Assembly (NCBI RefSeq): GCF_036324505.1
Contig: NC_086350.1
Span: forward strand, 15,497,532 to 15,561,531
Direction: 5' to 3'
DNA: 64,000 nt
Source: Eleginops maclovinus
Lineage: Eukaryota > Chordata > Actinopteri > Perciformes > Eleginopidae
Shown here: positions 12,980-25,468 of the stretch, one piece after another
Numbering within the stretch: position 1 is the stretch's first letter
How the letters are laid out: every line of letters starts with the position of its first letter
Notes under the pieces: model-generated
Seen by the model: the letters and a program-made list of their open reading frames with translations, nothing else
What the model was told of the DNA's origin: nothing
Databases searched by the model: none
Program-made: the position numbers and the translations under genes

Positions 12980-14560
12980 AAAACAAATAACAAAATGACC
13001 AACAGAGACAGTGACCTGGGTTAACAGAGCTATACAATGTAGAGAACTATAAGAAGGACATTCAGTGTTACATGATTTAGTTGTCCTTTTAAGTTATTTC
13101 TGCTACGCTGTAAACTGTGTTTGATATCCGTGTTTGTTGTTGCATTACATTTATGTTAAGAGGGATACAGCAGAATATAATATATATAGTATAACCTCTT
13201 TTTACTTTTGATTGCACCCTCTGAATGTATTTATAAGCTGTTAGTCCAAAGAGACAAAGGTATACTGTATGCAACAGTTTTAACAGCAGGACTTACATTG
13301 AGTAAATAGTTACTAATAGGGCTGTTAAGTACAGTGTATAAAGAAAATAAGAGGAGCTTGCGTTGGGTGTGCTGCTCCTAAAACAAGGCCGACCTGTTCA
13401 GTCAGCCACCGAGCTGCACCACAGGTAAATAAAACAAAAAGATTAAATATTGAAGTAGTCTTTTCTTTACTTGGAAGAGAGTAATAATCAATCATTATGG
13501 ATGGACAAAATATGAATAGCTTAAATATAAATAACTGAAGTCTTTGGGGTTTGTTTGTGTTTTTTCAGTGATAGTGGGGTTTTTTCATATTAATTGGGTG
13601 TTTTTAGATAAATGTATAGTTTTTATATATTTTATGGTCATGTACACATATTTATACTTTCTTTATTCATGTTAGTTGTGACTTTATTCAGTCTTGCTGG
13701 GAGCATGAGTTCAAACAAACTAAAGACAGTTTAAATTACAATCAACATATCCATAAAGTACATCAACTATTATAGTACATCAATTAGGCCTAGTTTTCCA
13801 CAATACTGTCATTTTACTTTTGCTCTTCAGCCGTCAATCGTACCTTGTTGTGAAGTTATGAAAGCTGCTCAGACGAAAGCAGTCATAGGGTTTATCAAGT
13901 TAAGATGAACAAAGAAACGTTTTTGGCAGCTGTGGTGGTGACAACAACCAACTGATGGATAAGCAACATTATTGCATCATCAAATCATCGTAAGGCTCAA
14001 ATCTAAATATATTAATAAGAGTAATTGTGTTAAGGCCTGACTTGCTAAGTAGAACTTGTGCTATGTCGTTAGCTAACCAACAGCGTTTGTTTCGTGGCAG
14101 ACTGCGTTTGCGTTTACTAAAGCTATCGTTGCAGGCAGGTTAAACACGATACTTGCTAAAAGTTTCCGCATTTCTGTACAATATAAATTCTCAATAAATG
14201 TAGCCTTCTCACTTTTAAAGACAGAAATGAGTAGACTTGTAATTAAAACAGAAAACCAACGGTATATGGTTGGTTTTGCCTTTAGTCGCCATAATTAGCC
14301 TATGTGTACAGTCTTCTAGCTGAGACATCCAGACACGTCACCCGAAACACAAAACATGACTTCAACGGTGTTTTTCATCTTTAATCGACCGACATTTAAA
14401 AGTATTCCCTCCTCCCGATGTCCCTTCTACACTAACGGTCGAGGGAGATTACTTTGATTCTCTTTTGTCAGATAATGTGGCTCAATTGTTTTTGTGGTTC
14501 TGCAGATGGCTGACTCTCATTACACAAACTGAACCCCAAACTAGCCAGCGACTATTCAGC
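12980..14560 (-). other. Likely first intron of tmem263 (5' untranslated region)
   Basis: No coding exon is seen. The splice acceptor just upstream of the ATG implies a further noncoding exon. A good donor (ACTTAC on the plus strand, 14561-14566, read GTAAGT) marks a plausible exon end at 14567. Confidence 0.4.
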
Positions 14561-15433
14561 ACTTACCTCGCTGTGTAAGGTTATCACAATGATCCAATGT
14601 TCTGTGCGGGATTTAAAACTAAATGCGCACAAAATAATGTTCAGGTTCCTCGGCCTATAATGCTGCTGATGGTTAAACTGACTTGTCTGTCTATTTTTTT
14701 TGGAGGAGGACCACAGTCTCCACCCATAATAACACAGAGAGGTACACTGTCCGCAGGATGGAGCTGCTGCATGCATGCAACTTAAAGTAGATATTATTGT
14801 CTGGATAACATATTAAAATATGTGTATTATTTGAATGCACAAATACAGGCAATTTCATCATTTTAATTCAGAAATGACTGTTCATGTGTTGGTGATAATT
14901 AGTAACAACTGGTTGAGGACCACGATATGAAAGTATCGCAGGGTGTAGTATTGCATGCGAACAGATAAATGAAAAGATAAAATGGGAAGGATTATATCGT
15001 ACAGACGACACTTTGGCTTACTGATGCAAACCCAAAACAACATCTCCCCCTCAAAGCGGAAGTGACGTGCATCCTGCTTTATTATACGCATCATCCTGAA
15101 TCAAAGATCGTCTCTCTAATGAGGAGCTATAACTTTATAGTTTTAAAACAATAAAGTGCATACTCCATACTCAAACACCTCCTCAACTCATTAGAACCAG
15201 AAGTATTTTCATGATGGGAGCAACACAAATAATGTAGATAGGTCTGGAAAACCCACTAGGCTCTGGGACTCCAACCTTATAGGCTGTGTATTTATTGTGT
15301 ATCAGTTGTTTTTTGGTAATAGTATTATCTATAAAGAATGCCTCTCTAAAGGAATTATCAACTGATTAGGACCTGCGTGTCTTGCCTGTTTGACTTGTTT
15401 TGTAGGTATTTTCCTACAAATACACTGCAAGAC

Positions 15434-15627
15434 GATCAGTTTCTCTGGTTTAAATATTTACTATTTATACATTTGAGTAAAATGGACGTTTGGTGTATTT
15501 TATTGTATAAACTACTTACAAAATGTCTCTGTGTTAATTCAACAGACACTAGAATGGAATGGCTGCCATACATGTAGAGATTGAGAACTAAGAACATTTG
15601 GGGTGGTCTCTTGATTTTTCCAGAGCT
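15434..15627 (-). mobile_element. Truncated MITE-like copy, inverted relative of 17439-17667
   Basis: This stretch is the reverse-complement relative of the element at 17439-17667. They share GTTTCTCTGGTTT-type, CAGACACTAGAATGGAATGG-type and GGTGGTCTCTTGATTTTTCC-type parts, with differences. One terminal repeat is missing and the other is degraded. Confidence 0.55.
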
Positions 15628-16211
15628 AAACATGTTGTATTTTATATACCTGAAAAAACGACTATTGACCTCCCTAATGGGTTTATTTCTGCGTGAATGT
15701 AAGTGAAGGACTAAAGTCACAACAAAATAAAATAAAATAGGTCGCAACTCAAAAGACAACCATGGAAATTAAATAAATTGGTCAAAAGGATTGAAATATT
15801 AAGACAAACAAATGCTGTTATATATATTCACTAATTTGTTATTATTTATTATTAATGGGCTGGGGTCAAGACAGGGTAAATCCTTCACCCATACAGGTCA
15901 CCAATCTGAAAAAGCTGTTAGAATAAGATTGATTTATTGATTTGAGCGCAAGAACATTTCATTTTCATGTGTTAAATAATTTATATCTGCATTGCAATCC
16001 AGGCAAAAAGCATATGCATTCATAGTGTGATATTGTTAGAATAAAACAGATGCTGTGAAAGAGGCCAGCTGAGCACTGGAGTTGAAAACCGGAAACTTGC
16101 ACCACGTGACGCCAGCTGGCATTTCCCGCCTGTATTCGTAATGATTTTTTTAGGTACCCGGAAACTGCATCCGATTGACAGCCCTCCGAAGTTGAGGCTT
16201 CTGCAGATAAA
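15628..16211. other. Intergenic DNA between tmem263 and the sirtuin, no gene seen
   Basis: The first part is AT-rich. The right end becomes richer in CpG and may hold the sirtuin promoter, as the two genes point away from each other. No TATA box is evident. Confidence 0.4.
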
Positions 16212-16428
16212 GTGCATGTTTGTCGAGAAGAAGTGAAAACCTTTATTATTCCCGAATCAGATGATGACCTCACTGCAGCGGCTGGTGGATTACATGTACA
16301 GTTTTTAGTGATAAAGAAGATTATCGAGTTTCCTTTTGGATGTGAAACCAGTGGAACAACGACGTCGTCCGTCAGTCCGTGGTCGCCGTGTGTTCAGCAT
16401 TCAATAGTTCCGCCGTCTGGAAAGACAG
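16212..16428 (+). other. Possible upstream exon of the sirtuin gene
   Basis: A CpG-containing open stretch ends in a possible donor (AAGACAG then GTTGGT). Splicing to the acceptor at 21946-21947 would keep an open frame into the sirtuin start (phase 1: GKT followed by GVGMNRS). This could be a 5' untranslated exon or an N-terminal coding extension. The in-frame join has about a one in three chance of being accidental. Confidence 0.25.
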
Positions 16429-17438
16429 GTTGGTACAGTGATGTTTATGAAAGCCCTGTTATAAAGTTAATGTTATCGGTATCACCACCAGAATAGACTG
16501 GTTTTGGACGACCTTCCATCTTCTAATAACAAAGCTAATAATGTTCTGCAGAACTACATTATAGATACAATACCCAGGTATTATTTTATTGTCTGGATCT
16601 GTTTTCCTCACGTTGTTTTTCTCATGATAGTCTGTTATGTATCCCAATGAGTTTATAGGTGGTTCAAGATCCTAATATTACCCAAATGTATTTGCAACAC
16701 AGTAGGAACATTAACAAGATGTAACTGTTAGCCATAATATGACATGGGCTATTGAACAAACTACTGAAAGGATTTTTTTGATCCCCAACACTACTGTATG
16801 GATTTCAGTATTTAAGGCCTTCTCTTGAGTGAAGTTATGAAAAGGTCACAGCTGTATGTCTCCTGGTGAAATCCTACCTGAACTCTCACACCTCACATCT
16901 GTCTTCTTACTGATATAAAAGCAGGTCTTAAGTTCCTAATTTATACTGTTTGTTTCTGCCTCCAAGTTAAAACCTTTTTTGATTTTGTTGTCAAAAATGT
17001 TATCAATGAGAGGGGTAGAATCTGACCGACGGACAATATTTGTCTAAATAAGATGGCATGCAGCCATAACACTTTGTGGGTATACAGTAGTATAGTCTAA
17101 CGGTTAGAGCAACGGATACACCCACAATGTTTGATTTGAGTCAAACCCAACCCAAACAAGAAATGAAGTAAAGTTTTGCCCTCATAACCACCCAGAATCA
17201 CAGCCAGGCCAGAATTGACCCAACACACCACTGACAATTGTTGAGGCCTTTAGAATCAAATAAAATGACAACCATTGTTTTTGTTGTGCTTATTTGACTG
17301 TTTTGGAGCCTTTTCCAAAAAGAACTGGAGAATGTTTATGAAAAAGTAAAAAGGGTCTAACTTGACCCGCATACAATAGGAGGGTTAATGAGTGCTAACA
17401 GAATAATTAACTACAAAACACAGGACCCTTAGAACATA

Positions 17439-17667
17439 CAGCCCCGGAAAAACTAAGAGACCACCCCACATTTTTCTTAAATCTTTATCTCTACATATAT
17501 GGCAGCCATTCCAGTGTCTGTTGAATTCCACACAGAGAAATGTTTCAGCAGCTTATAGAATACTATTAAAACATTTTAAAATAATTTAACTCAAAGACAA
17601 ACCTATCAATAGTAAAACCAGAGAAACTGATAATGCTGAAGTGGTCTCTTAATTTTTTCCGGAGCTG
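17439..17667. mobile_element. Short Tc1/mariner-type MITE with TA target sites
   Basis: The left end begins CAGCCCCGGAAAAACTAAGAG and the right end is its near reverse complement (CTCTTAATTTTTTCCGGAGCTG). TA flanks both sides (17437-17438 and 17668-17669). At 229 bp with no reading frame it is non-autonomous. Confidence 0.75.
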
Positions 17668-17669
17668 TA

Positions 17670-20600
17670 GATATACAGGGAGTAAACAGGCTTTAAATAG
17701 TCATAAAGAGTTTAACCAGGAATCATTTTGTATTGTATTAGAATATGAAAAATGTACATTAATCAACGTAAAATAAATGTAGGCTTAATGGTCCCAAGTT
17801 AGCTAAAATGTAAGTTTATATTGGCAGTCCTTTTGGCTGATGTCGTTAGGTATCCTAGAATAGTTAAAATAATGCAATGAGTGTAAAAGTTAAAATCATA
17901 CTACACTGAGGTAAAAAGCAATACAATTAACAACGTGAGTGTTGTCATGTAATATGTGCCTTTCAAGAGACAAAAGTTTATTTGTGTAATGAGATTCTGA
18001 TTCCAGCAGGTGCCAGTGTAGCCTCACTGTTAGTTACTCCTCTGTAAACCCCAGACAGACAGAAGGAGTCAACATATATATTTTTTGAGTTTCTGAATTC
18101 TTTGCGTGATGTACATCCAATAGTCACTCTTCTTTTTTTCCTAAAAATCATGATTTGTTAACATGATTTTCTAACAGACTAGGTAATGACACTTTTTTAT
18201 CTTTACAAAAACAGATTGAAATTATTGTGTTGTCTAGAGAGCCACTCTGTAACCGAGGATGACCCTTTTACATAGTTGATTAATCAATTAACCAAAAAAC
18301 AAATAAAGCCTTATATTTTGAGAGCCAGCTTATTGTAAAAGGCATCAAGCAAACATTTCAACATTTGCTGGTTCCAGCTGCTCAAATGTAAAGATGTGTG
18401 CTTTTTTTTTTAATGTTTATAAATAAGTATCATTTGGCTTTACAGAATGAGCAAAGTTTGAGCTCTTTTGACTAAGCAAATAAAGAGTTGGCAGAATATT
18501 TGATACTGAAAAACACGTTTCTATGTCTTATGAGTGGTGTCTAAACGTTCTTGTTGACAGCTGACCTGTGCTTATATTCAGACCCTTTTTTTTTTTTTTA
18601 AATGAATCCACACGTTTGTAAAAATAACATCACATCCCGTTGTTGGTAGATTGGTGTTTAATTCAGCACCGGTGAGGAGAAGTAACAGTAAGAGATATCA
18701 GTCAACCATGGACCCTCTGAAGCAGAGTCCGCTCTCCTCGTCCCAACCTTCTCTCATGTGAGCAAACAATATACCAAAACAAATTAGGGCTCGCTGCTTT
18801 TTGTCGATTGAGAGACCAACAAAGATGCTACACACAGTGATATGTCATTAGCGAGCAGGTGGGAAGGACGACATTGAGCTTTTGCCTCTCCAGTTAAGTA
18901 ATGAAGAGGTTCCCATGGCGACTCTGCTGCCTGTTGCCATCCCTGTGTCATGGCGGCCGGCAGCCGGGATCAAAGTGTGCTTTCCTCAACTCTGCTGTGA
19001 GCGGAGGGTTAAAAGCTGGGGTTGCCGGGGAAAACCCCCTCATTACACTTAACCAAATCTCTTTTAAGACACAGCCGACCCGTTACTGTGACAGAACCAT
19101 CAGGTAGATGTTGTTAACCATCGACTCTCTGGGAAAATGTGAGACTGTCCACAGGATCAGCCCACTGCTGCTGACATTCAATGAGCGTCTGATTATGGCC
19201 GCAACAACTTTGTTTTCAATGAAATTAAATCATAGGTTTATTGCACTGGACCACAAAGTATAAATCTTATCTCTAAGATTTTTTTTTTGTTATATTTTAT
19301 TATATTACTAATGTATTGTCATATATTTTTACTATTACAACTATTAAGGATCGTCAAATAAGCATAATTAAGAATGTGAACTGCAACTGGATTAACTTGA
19401 TAATCTTTCTATGAATTCAGAGGAATTATATTTTATTTTGATATGTTGATGAAATTATGATTTCTGTTTAGAATATATTTAATATACTACATTTGATTAG
19501 TCAATCAACCCACTGACAATGATGGTTATGGCTTCTCAAATGGGATTTGTTGCTTTTCCTCCATTTTAATCTTTATTTTACTGAATACTTCCAGTGGCCT
19601 GTTGAAAACAAATATACAACATTTTGTATTTTTATATTTTCTATTATTTTTGCTTTTATTGGACAGAAGACAGTGTAGGGGCAGACTAATAAGAAGGTGG
19701 GAGATATATCTGTAACAATTTGGCTACCCGGGTAGCTGTTTAATTTAAGGAAAATAATTGTTGGATGCAGCCTTATTTTAAAAGAAACAAGTTATTTCAA
19801 ACCAAGCTCGCAAATCAATGTTACGGTTTAAGAATTATAATTGCATTTTTTTGGTTTTTGGTTTTCTTGTACCTCTGTTGTTGTTGTTGCAGTTAAATAG
19901 TTTGTTGTTTTGACACTTCTCTCTTTCCTTATTTTTTTATGCTTTTTATCCCAGCATTGAAAGTTATAAAAGGATTAACCATTAGCCTGACTTTTGTGGG
20001 GGGTGTGCATAGTGTGGTAGGACGTTCCTAATTAGATCACTGTAACCCTCATGTGAGCAGCTACACTCCTGGTGGTCCGGTGCTGGGACACACTGGGACA
20101 CACTCAGCTTATCGACTGGGAGAGAGCTGCGAGAACAACCAGAGTGAAAGGCTGAGTAAAACAGGGGGGGTGGCGGGGCTGTCAAATCCTTTTTAAGCCT
20201 TTTGTCATTTACACAGGGATTTATTTGTCATTAAAGAATAATAATGGTGTTTGTGTCACAGTTAGACCTTTATCACAAGTGGAGTTTAAAAACACAAAAA
20301 AGCGTTTGATCTCATAGAAACAAATATTTAACAGGACTTTGTGTAGTTTTTAAAACTGACAAAAACATCATCAGTTTTATTGTTGTTGCTGAAGTGTCCT
20401 CCATTTCGTAAACATGGCCGTTTGCTGCTCTGTTCCGACTGGTTGTAACCTGTTGCTGCCTCACTACAGCTTTCTGTACCTACAGAGTTCTTTTCTTTAA
20501 ATGTCTCATCTTCCTGTTTTTGACTTGTGTTTCATTTCCATAATATCCCAGGAAAAAAATACACCTTTGTGCTTCATTTATTGTTCTAGGTCATTCGGTT

Positions 20601-21947
20601 CTTTTGTTTGCATGAATTTTTATGTGAGAGTGACTTTTGCAGATATGGTCAGAGGGTGTGTTGACCTATTGGCTGAGCCTCTGCACAGCACACCGTCAGT
20701 GTGGGACCTTAATAACGGGCTGGTGATTTATTGCATGTACTCAGCAGTGTCTTTTTTAGAGGAGTCAGACAAAAGGCGAGACCCTCACCCTCCCACTGTT
20801 TTTAATAGTTCTTTAGGATGTGCAGGGAGGGAAAGAAATGGTAGTAATGTGGGGGCTTCAGTCTTTTTTAAGGAGGCAATTTGAAAGAAGATTGAGCTCC
20901 TTAAAAAAGTAAGTTGGAGACTACTTTTTCTGGGGTTACAGTTGTTAGAGGCCAAAGTTGATGTGTTTTTAAGCTAAAAGCAAGTTTACATCCATTTACA
21001 TTTTCATCCCAAAGGCTGGTATTGTGTTTTTCTTTTTTCCTGCTGCTCAGTAAGCCTTCAGTGACCTCTGATGTCCCGTCCAAAGGGGGATAAGGTGCTC
21101 CTGGAGAAAAGCTGGTCTTATCTCCGTGCCGTCCTCTGAAGCAGTCGTGTTTTATGGGTTGTAGCTCTTTTGTCCCCTTGTCCGCTGCCTCTGCCTGATC
21201 ACTCACACTCATTCCTCATGGAAGTTGTTTGAAGGCCTAGAATAGCTTAGGAAAAGAAACCTCCCTCCTCCTCTTCTTCTACTCCTCTGTTCCCTCTTTA
21301 TTGAATCCCGCCTCTATATCATTTATCTCTAGCCCCCCCCCCCCCTCCCTTTTTCCTCACTTTCAGGGGGCCGTTAGGGGGCATCCTCTTTTCTCTCCCA
21401 GCTGGGTTTGTTGACACACAGTCAATCTGCGGTTCCCTTTCACCTCTGTTACCCCTCTTTTTAACTCACCCCCCTCGCCTCTGCTCTCCCCTCCACTTTC
21501 CCTGAACAGTAAAGCTCCCACAGCTGTGGACTGTATTAGCATAGCTGAGGGGGGGGGCTGCTAAATATATTGCAGCCATTACCTTTTGTTCAACAGTTGA
21601 CAGTTTTAAAACATTTCAGCTCCTCTCAGTGCTGAGAGGGTGAGGGGGAAAGGGTGATTTCAGTGTAACAGCTTTTTAAATATTGGACACAGAAGACAGA
21701 GGGGGCGCAAATGAAAAGCAAATCACTGAAAAACAAATCAATATCTAATTAGTGCAGTTAGAACAATACAGGTTTGGTAAAACCAAAAACAAAACGTTAT
21801 TTTACTGTTTGACATTAAAATGTCATTTGGATGAATCCCACACTCTGCTGATAGTACAGAGGAAAAATGTGATTTACAACTAATAAACAATGATTGATTT
21901 GTTTTAAATTTAGGCTGAATGGTTTTTTTTTTTATTGCTGTCAACAG
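17670..21947. other. Long gene-free stretch upstream of the sirtuin coding exons
   Basis: No convincing exon is seen. The part at about 18650-19110 is less AT-rich, repeat-free and holds an RFX X-box-like site at 18909-18922. The part at 21260-21700 has C and G homopolymer tracts. Either could be regulatory; neither shows coding splice structure. Confidence 0.45.
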
Positions 21948-21955
21948 GTGTTGGA

Positions 21956-24900
21956 ATGAACAGGTCCAGGTCCAGCCAGCCTCCAGTCACCAGGATGACC
22001 CGCAGCGCCGGGAGCCGACACATCGAGCCCTCAGAGAAGCTGGACTGTGGGCCAGGTCCGTACGGAAAACAACGGAGAAAGCAGACAGACTCTGCTCTGG
22101 CCCAGGACCTCAGTCAGATGAGAGTGAGTGGACAGGGTGGTCTCAATACAAGGTGGGGACCCTAACAGTATTTTATTTATAAAAATCTAGATAAGGAAAA
22201 TGACATCAGAGAGCATTATAAGTAAGTATAACAAGTATAAGTAACTTGCACATACATAAATAACCATATATGCAAACAAAAACGTCCCAGGCACAATTTC
22301 TGTCTGGTCTAACGTACTATATCAAAAGTGCTGCTAGATTTTGAACACAATAAACATGCCAAAGTCAAGAGACATACAGTATGTTTAAGTAGAACTCTGA
22401 AACCAGTGATGTCAAAAGACACCGTCTGAAGAGGATGTCGGGGCAGACTGCAGGCTGTGCAGCAGCTGTGAGGGGCAAATGCGAGACCACAGCCTCCAGG
22501 AAATTCCTGCCTTAATTCCAGGTAATTAGGCAGCGGAATGTCTTATTTGGGATCAAGATGCTTTTATCTCTTTTCTTGGAGCAGTCCGTCTGCTTCAGCT
22601 GTCAAGTCCTCATCCCGGGGTGGTCTAGCCTCTGTGGCTCGGCTGGTCAAACTTGGTCGCTGCAAGAACGTGGTGGTGGTGGCCGGAGCAGGAATCAGCA
22701 CGGCCAGCGGCATCCCAGACTTCAGGTACATTTGTTGTCTTCACAGTCTCATCATCAACTTTCCTTAAGCTACTATTTTGGTCTTTCTACTACTTTCAAC
22801 CAACACCATAATGTCCAAATCAAAGTGCCTGCATTTCCACACCTCCAGAACTCCAGGAACCGGTCTTTACGCCAACTTGGAGAGGTACAACATCCCTTAC
22901 CCAGAAGCTATTTTCAACATTGACTACTTCTCCAACGACCCGCAGCCCTTCTTCTCCCTGGCCAAGGCTCTGTATCCCGGTAGCCACCGTCCAAATTACA
23001 TACACTACTTCATCCGCATGCTTCATCGCAATGGACTGTTGCTCCGAGTGTACACCCAGAATATCGACGGCCTGGAGAAATGTGAGAGAGATCTTATTTG
23101 TAACAAAATCCCAAAACGAATTCAACTCAAACCATTTCATTAGGAGTACAAAAATACAGAGTCAATGTTAACCTAAATCAAAGCTGCATGAACAGGTCCT
23201 TGCACATCAATGTGGGTTGATACTGCATTGCATTGCCGTTACCATTGCAGACTCTGAAAACTTTTTTAAATGATCTCTTCGCTGGAGTTTGATGCGTTGG
23301 TAATTACATATTGTGATTCTTGTACAACTTTGGTTATAATATTTGTCTGTCTTTACAGTGTGTGGCATCCCAGATGACAAACTTGTGGAAGCTCACGGTA
23401 GTTTTGCCACAGCGGCCTGTCACCTGTGCTACACTGCATACCCTGCTGAAGAGGCTAAGGTATGTCTGACAGAAAACCTGTAAATGTATAACAGTCCGTC
23501 TATTCAATGCTTTGTTCTCTTCTTTTGCAGCAGGCCATAATGAATGATAAAGTTCCCCTTTGCACATTCTGTGCTGCAACAGTGAAACCTGACGTTGTGT
23601 TTTTTGGAGAGGATCTTCCTCAGAAGTATTTCCTTAACACTCAAGACTTCCCCAAAGCAGACCTGCTCATCATTATGGGCACATCTTTACAGGTAAGCTT
23701 TTTTAATATCCGTATTCAATCCTCTTACGAGTTCTTATCCTTTTTTTCGAGAAGACAAAAACTGAGCTCGGTTTTATCTGAACAAAACTGTATTGTTTCA
23801 GATTGAGCCATTTGCCAGCTTGGTGAACACAGTCCGCTCAACTGTGCCCCGCCTCCTCCTGAACCGACACGCTGTGGGTCCCTTTCAGAAGGTCCCACTG
23901 CGGAGAGCAGACCACATGGAACTGGGCGACCTGGAGGAAACAGTGCGGAGGTTTGCTGAAATGCTCGGCTGGAACGATGACATAGAGGAGCTGATGAGGA
24001 GTCAGGAAACACTGGTGGGTTCCATTTTAAATCACATCAACATAAAAATCGACTTATTCAAGATTATTATGCGAGATTCTTTTTTATAAACATACTTTTT
24101 GCGAAATCCAAAGGTAAACACAGAGCACTGGTGACATGTACATATAAACAAAAGAAAATACGTAAGAGTTCTCCATTGTTCTGACATTGCACTTCTATAA
24201 GATTTAGGCTATAAAAGGTGATTTAAAAAAAAGAAAATGTATGCAGCAGAGCCTTAGATTATTAAGTGGACTTGCCTACATTACCCATAATGCAACTTAA
24301 CCACCAACAGCCCTTGCTCCTAACACAGCGTTTCACCTAGGGACCCTCAATAAATTACGATTTGAAATAAGTGACACATAACTCATGTTTTGTAGGATTC
24401 CTCTGCGGTGATTTAAGTGAAAATGATGCATAAAAATGTATAATAATGAAATGTTATGATTTGCCTTTCATTTATTTTACATTAATATGTTCATTGAAGA
24501 TTATCTCATCATTTCATCTCATCTCATTTTAAATAGCTTGAATTGTTGCTTCTTCTATTAAAATGAATGTTTGTATGAATAATCAGCATTTAATTGTAAA
24601 ACTAGTATTTTCTATAGCTTCCATATATGGGACATAATGACTGACATCAGGAATGGCCTTAATCCTCCTTTTGTTTTTCAAACAGTAGTACTTCCCATGA
24701 TATCTTGATTTATAATCTTTGAAGTTTGGGCTCTATTTTTAAACACTTTTGCTGACGATGGCAATCATTTTCCTCTGCAGATCCTGCCTACGTTGATGAG
24801 CAGCCCTCTGTCAGTGAGCGACCAGACATCCTGTCAGAGCAGAGGATCTCCGGACGGGACGGAGACGTCCAGAGCAGTAGGTCAGAGAGCAGCCGGCAGC

Positions 24901-24966
24901 GGCAGCGAGGAGACGGACTCAGAGACGGACAGCAAGAGCTCTGCGTCCTCCAGCCAGAGCACCTGA
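21956..24966 (+). CDS. sirt3.2: SIRT3-type sirtuin deacylase, probable SIRT3.2, 7 coding exons
   Basis: Exons: 21956-22152, 22585-22725, 22849-23081, 23359-23459, 23531-23692, 23802-24014 and 24781-24966, phases consistent, 410 residues. Motifs in order: NAD-binding GAGIS (100-104), TQNID (182-186), catalytic His203 in VEAHG, zinc cysteines 211/214/235/238, then [20 protein letters not shown] and LLNRHAVGP. The core is closest to vertebrate SIRT3, an NAD-dependent protein deacylase. Differences: the first 24 residues have five arginines and no acidic residue, possibly a mitochondrial presequence; and about 60 residues, Ser/Thr/Asp/Glu-rich, follow the catalytic domain, absent from SIRT3. Its place between ric8b and tmem263 argues for the SIRT3.2 lineage. 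The exon at 23531 has a tandem CAGCAG acceptor. The first exon begins near 21948, so an upstream exon exists. Confidence 0.88.
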
Positions 24967-25368
24967 TGCTGCACGTTTCCTAAACAAAGGCACTGGAAAG
25001 GTTTCAAGCAGTTCGGTCCTCTTCTGACACTAACACTGTTCTCCAGTTACCTGTTACCATGCACGATTCATTAGAGTTGCACTAAAATGCACTAAAGGTT
25101 TTTTTGTGCATTTGGACTGAAGGTGCATCCTGGAAGTCACAGTGTGTCATAGTTGTATGTTCATATGTAAATCAAATAATCTGTTTATCAAGCTATCACA
25201 AGCATATTTAAAGCACTTATAGAGCGAGTGTCCATCAGAACACTACTATACGTATATATGAGGCCAGTCACAACAATCCTAAAGTTCCTTCAGGTGTTTT
25301 ATATGTCCCATGTCAGTCATCTTGTTAATGTTTTATATCTGCACAACACTGTATTTTAAACAAAATTC

Positions 25369-25374
25369 AATAAA
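25369..25374 (+). terminator. AATAAA poly(A) signal of the sirtuin gene
   Basis: AATAAA lies about 400 bases after the stop codon, giving a compact 3' untranslated region. A reverse-strand signal for ric8b lies only about 90 bases further. Confidence 0.65.
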
Positions 25375-25462
25375 GGTATTGTTTAATTTGAATCCTGTCA
25401 TTTGAAAATATGGGTTTATGTAATATTAGTCAGAGAAAACAACAACTGCTCTTAGTCTCCTG

Positions 25463-25468
25463 TTTATT
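25463..25468 (-). terminator. Possible distal poly(A) signal of ric8b
   Basis: TTTATT on the plus strand reads AATAAA for ric8b. Use of this site would give a 3' untranslated region of about 1.9 kb. Closer TTTATT sites (e.g. near 25855) exist, so the real end is uncertain. Confidence 0.35.

Noticed and set aside
17088..17160. tRNA-like A-box words (GTCTAACGGTTAGAGC)
   Set aside because: No matching B box or cloverleaf could be drawn; at most a decayed tRNA-derived repeat.
18901..19107. 68-codon frame starting MKRFPWRLCC
   Set aside because: There is no homology, splice context or codon pattern to support it; the block looks noncoding.
22558..23140. Several 80-120 codon frames overlapping the sirtuin exons
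   Set aside because: They are other-frame shadows of exons 2 and 3 and run across splice sites.
21956..24966. Naming the sirtuin plain SIRT3 or SIRT2
   Set aside because: The core is SIRT3-like rather than SIRT2-like, but the position beside ric8b and tmem263 and the extra tail fit SIRT3.2 better. A tree is needed to settle it.
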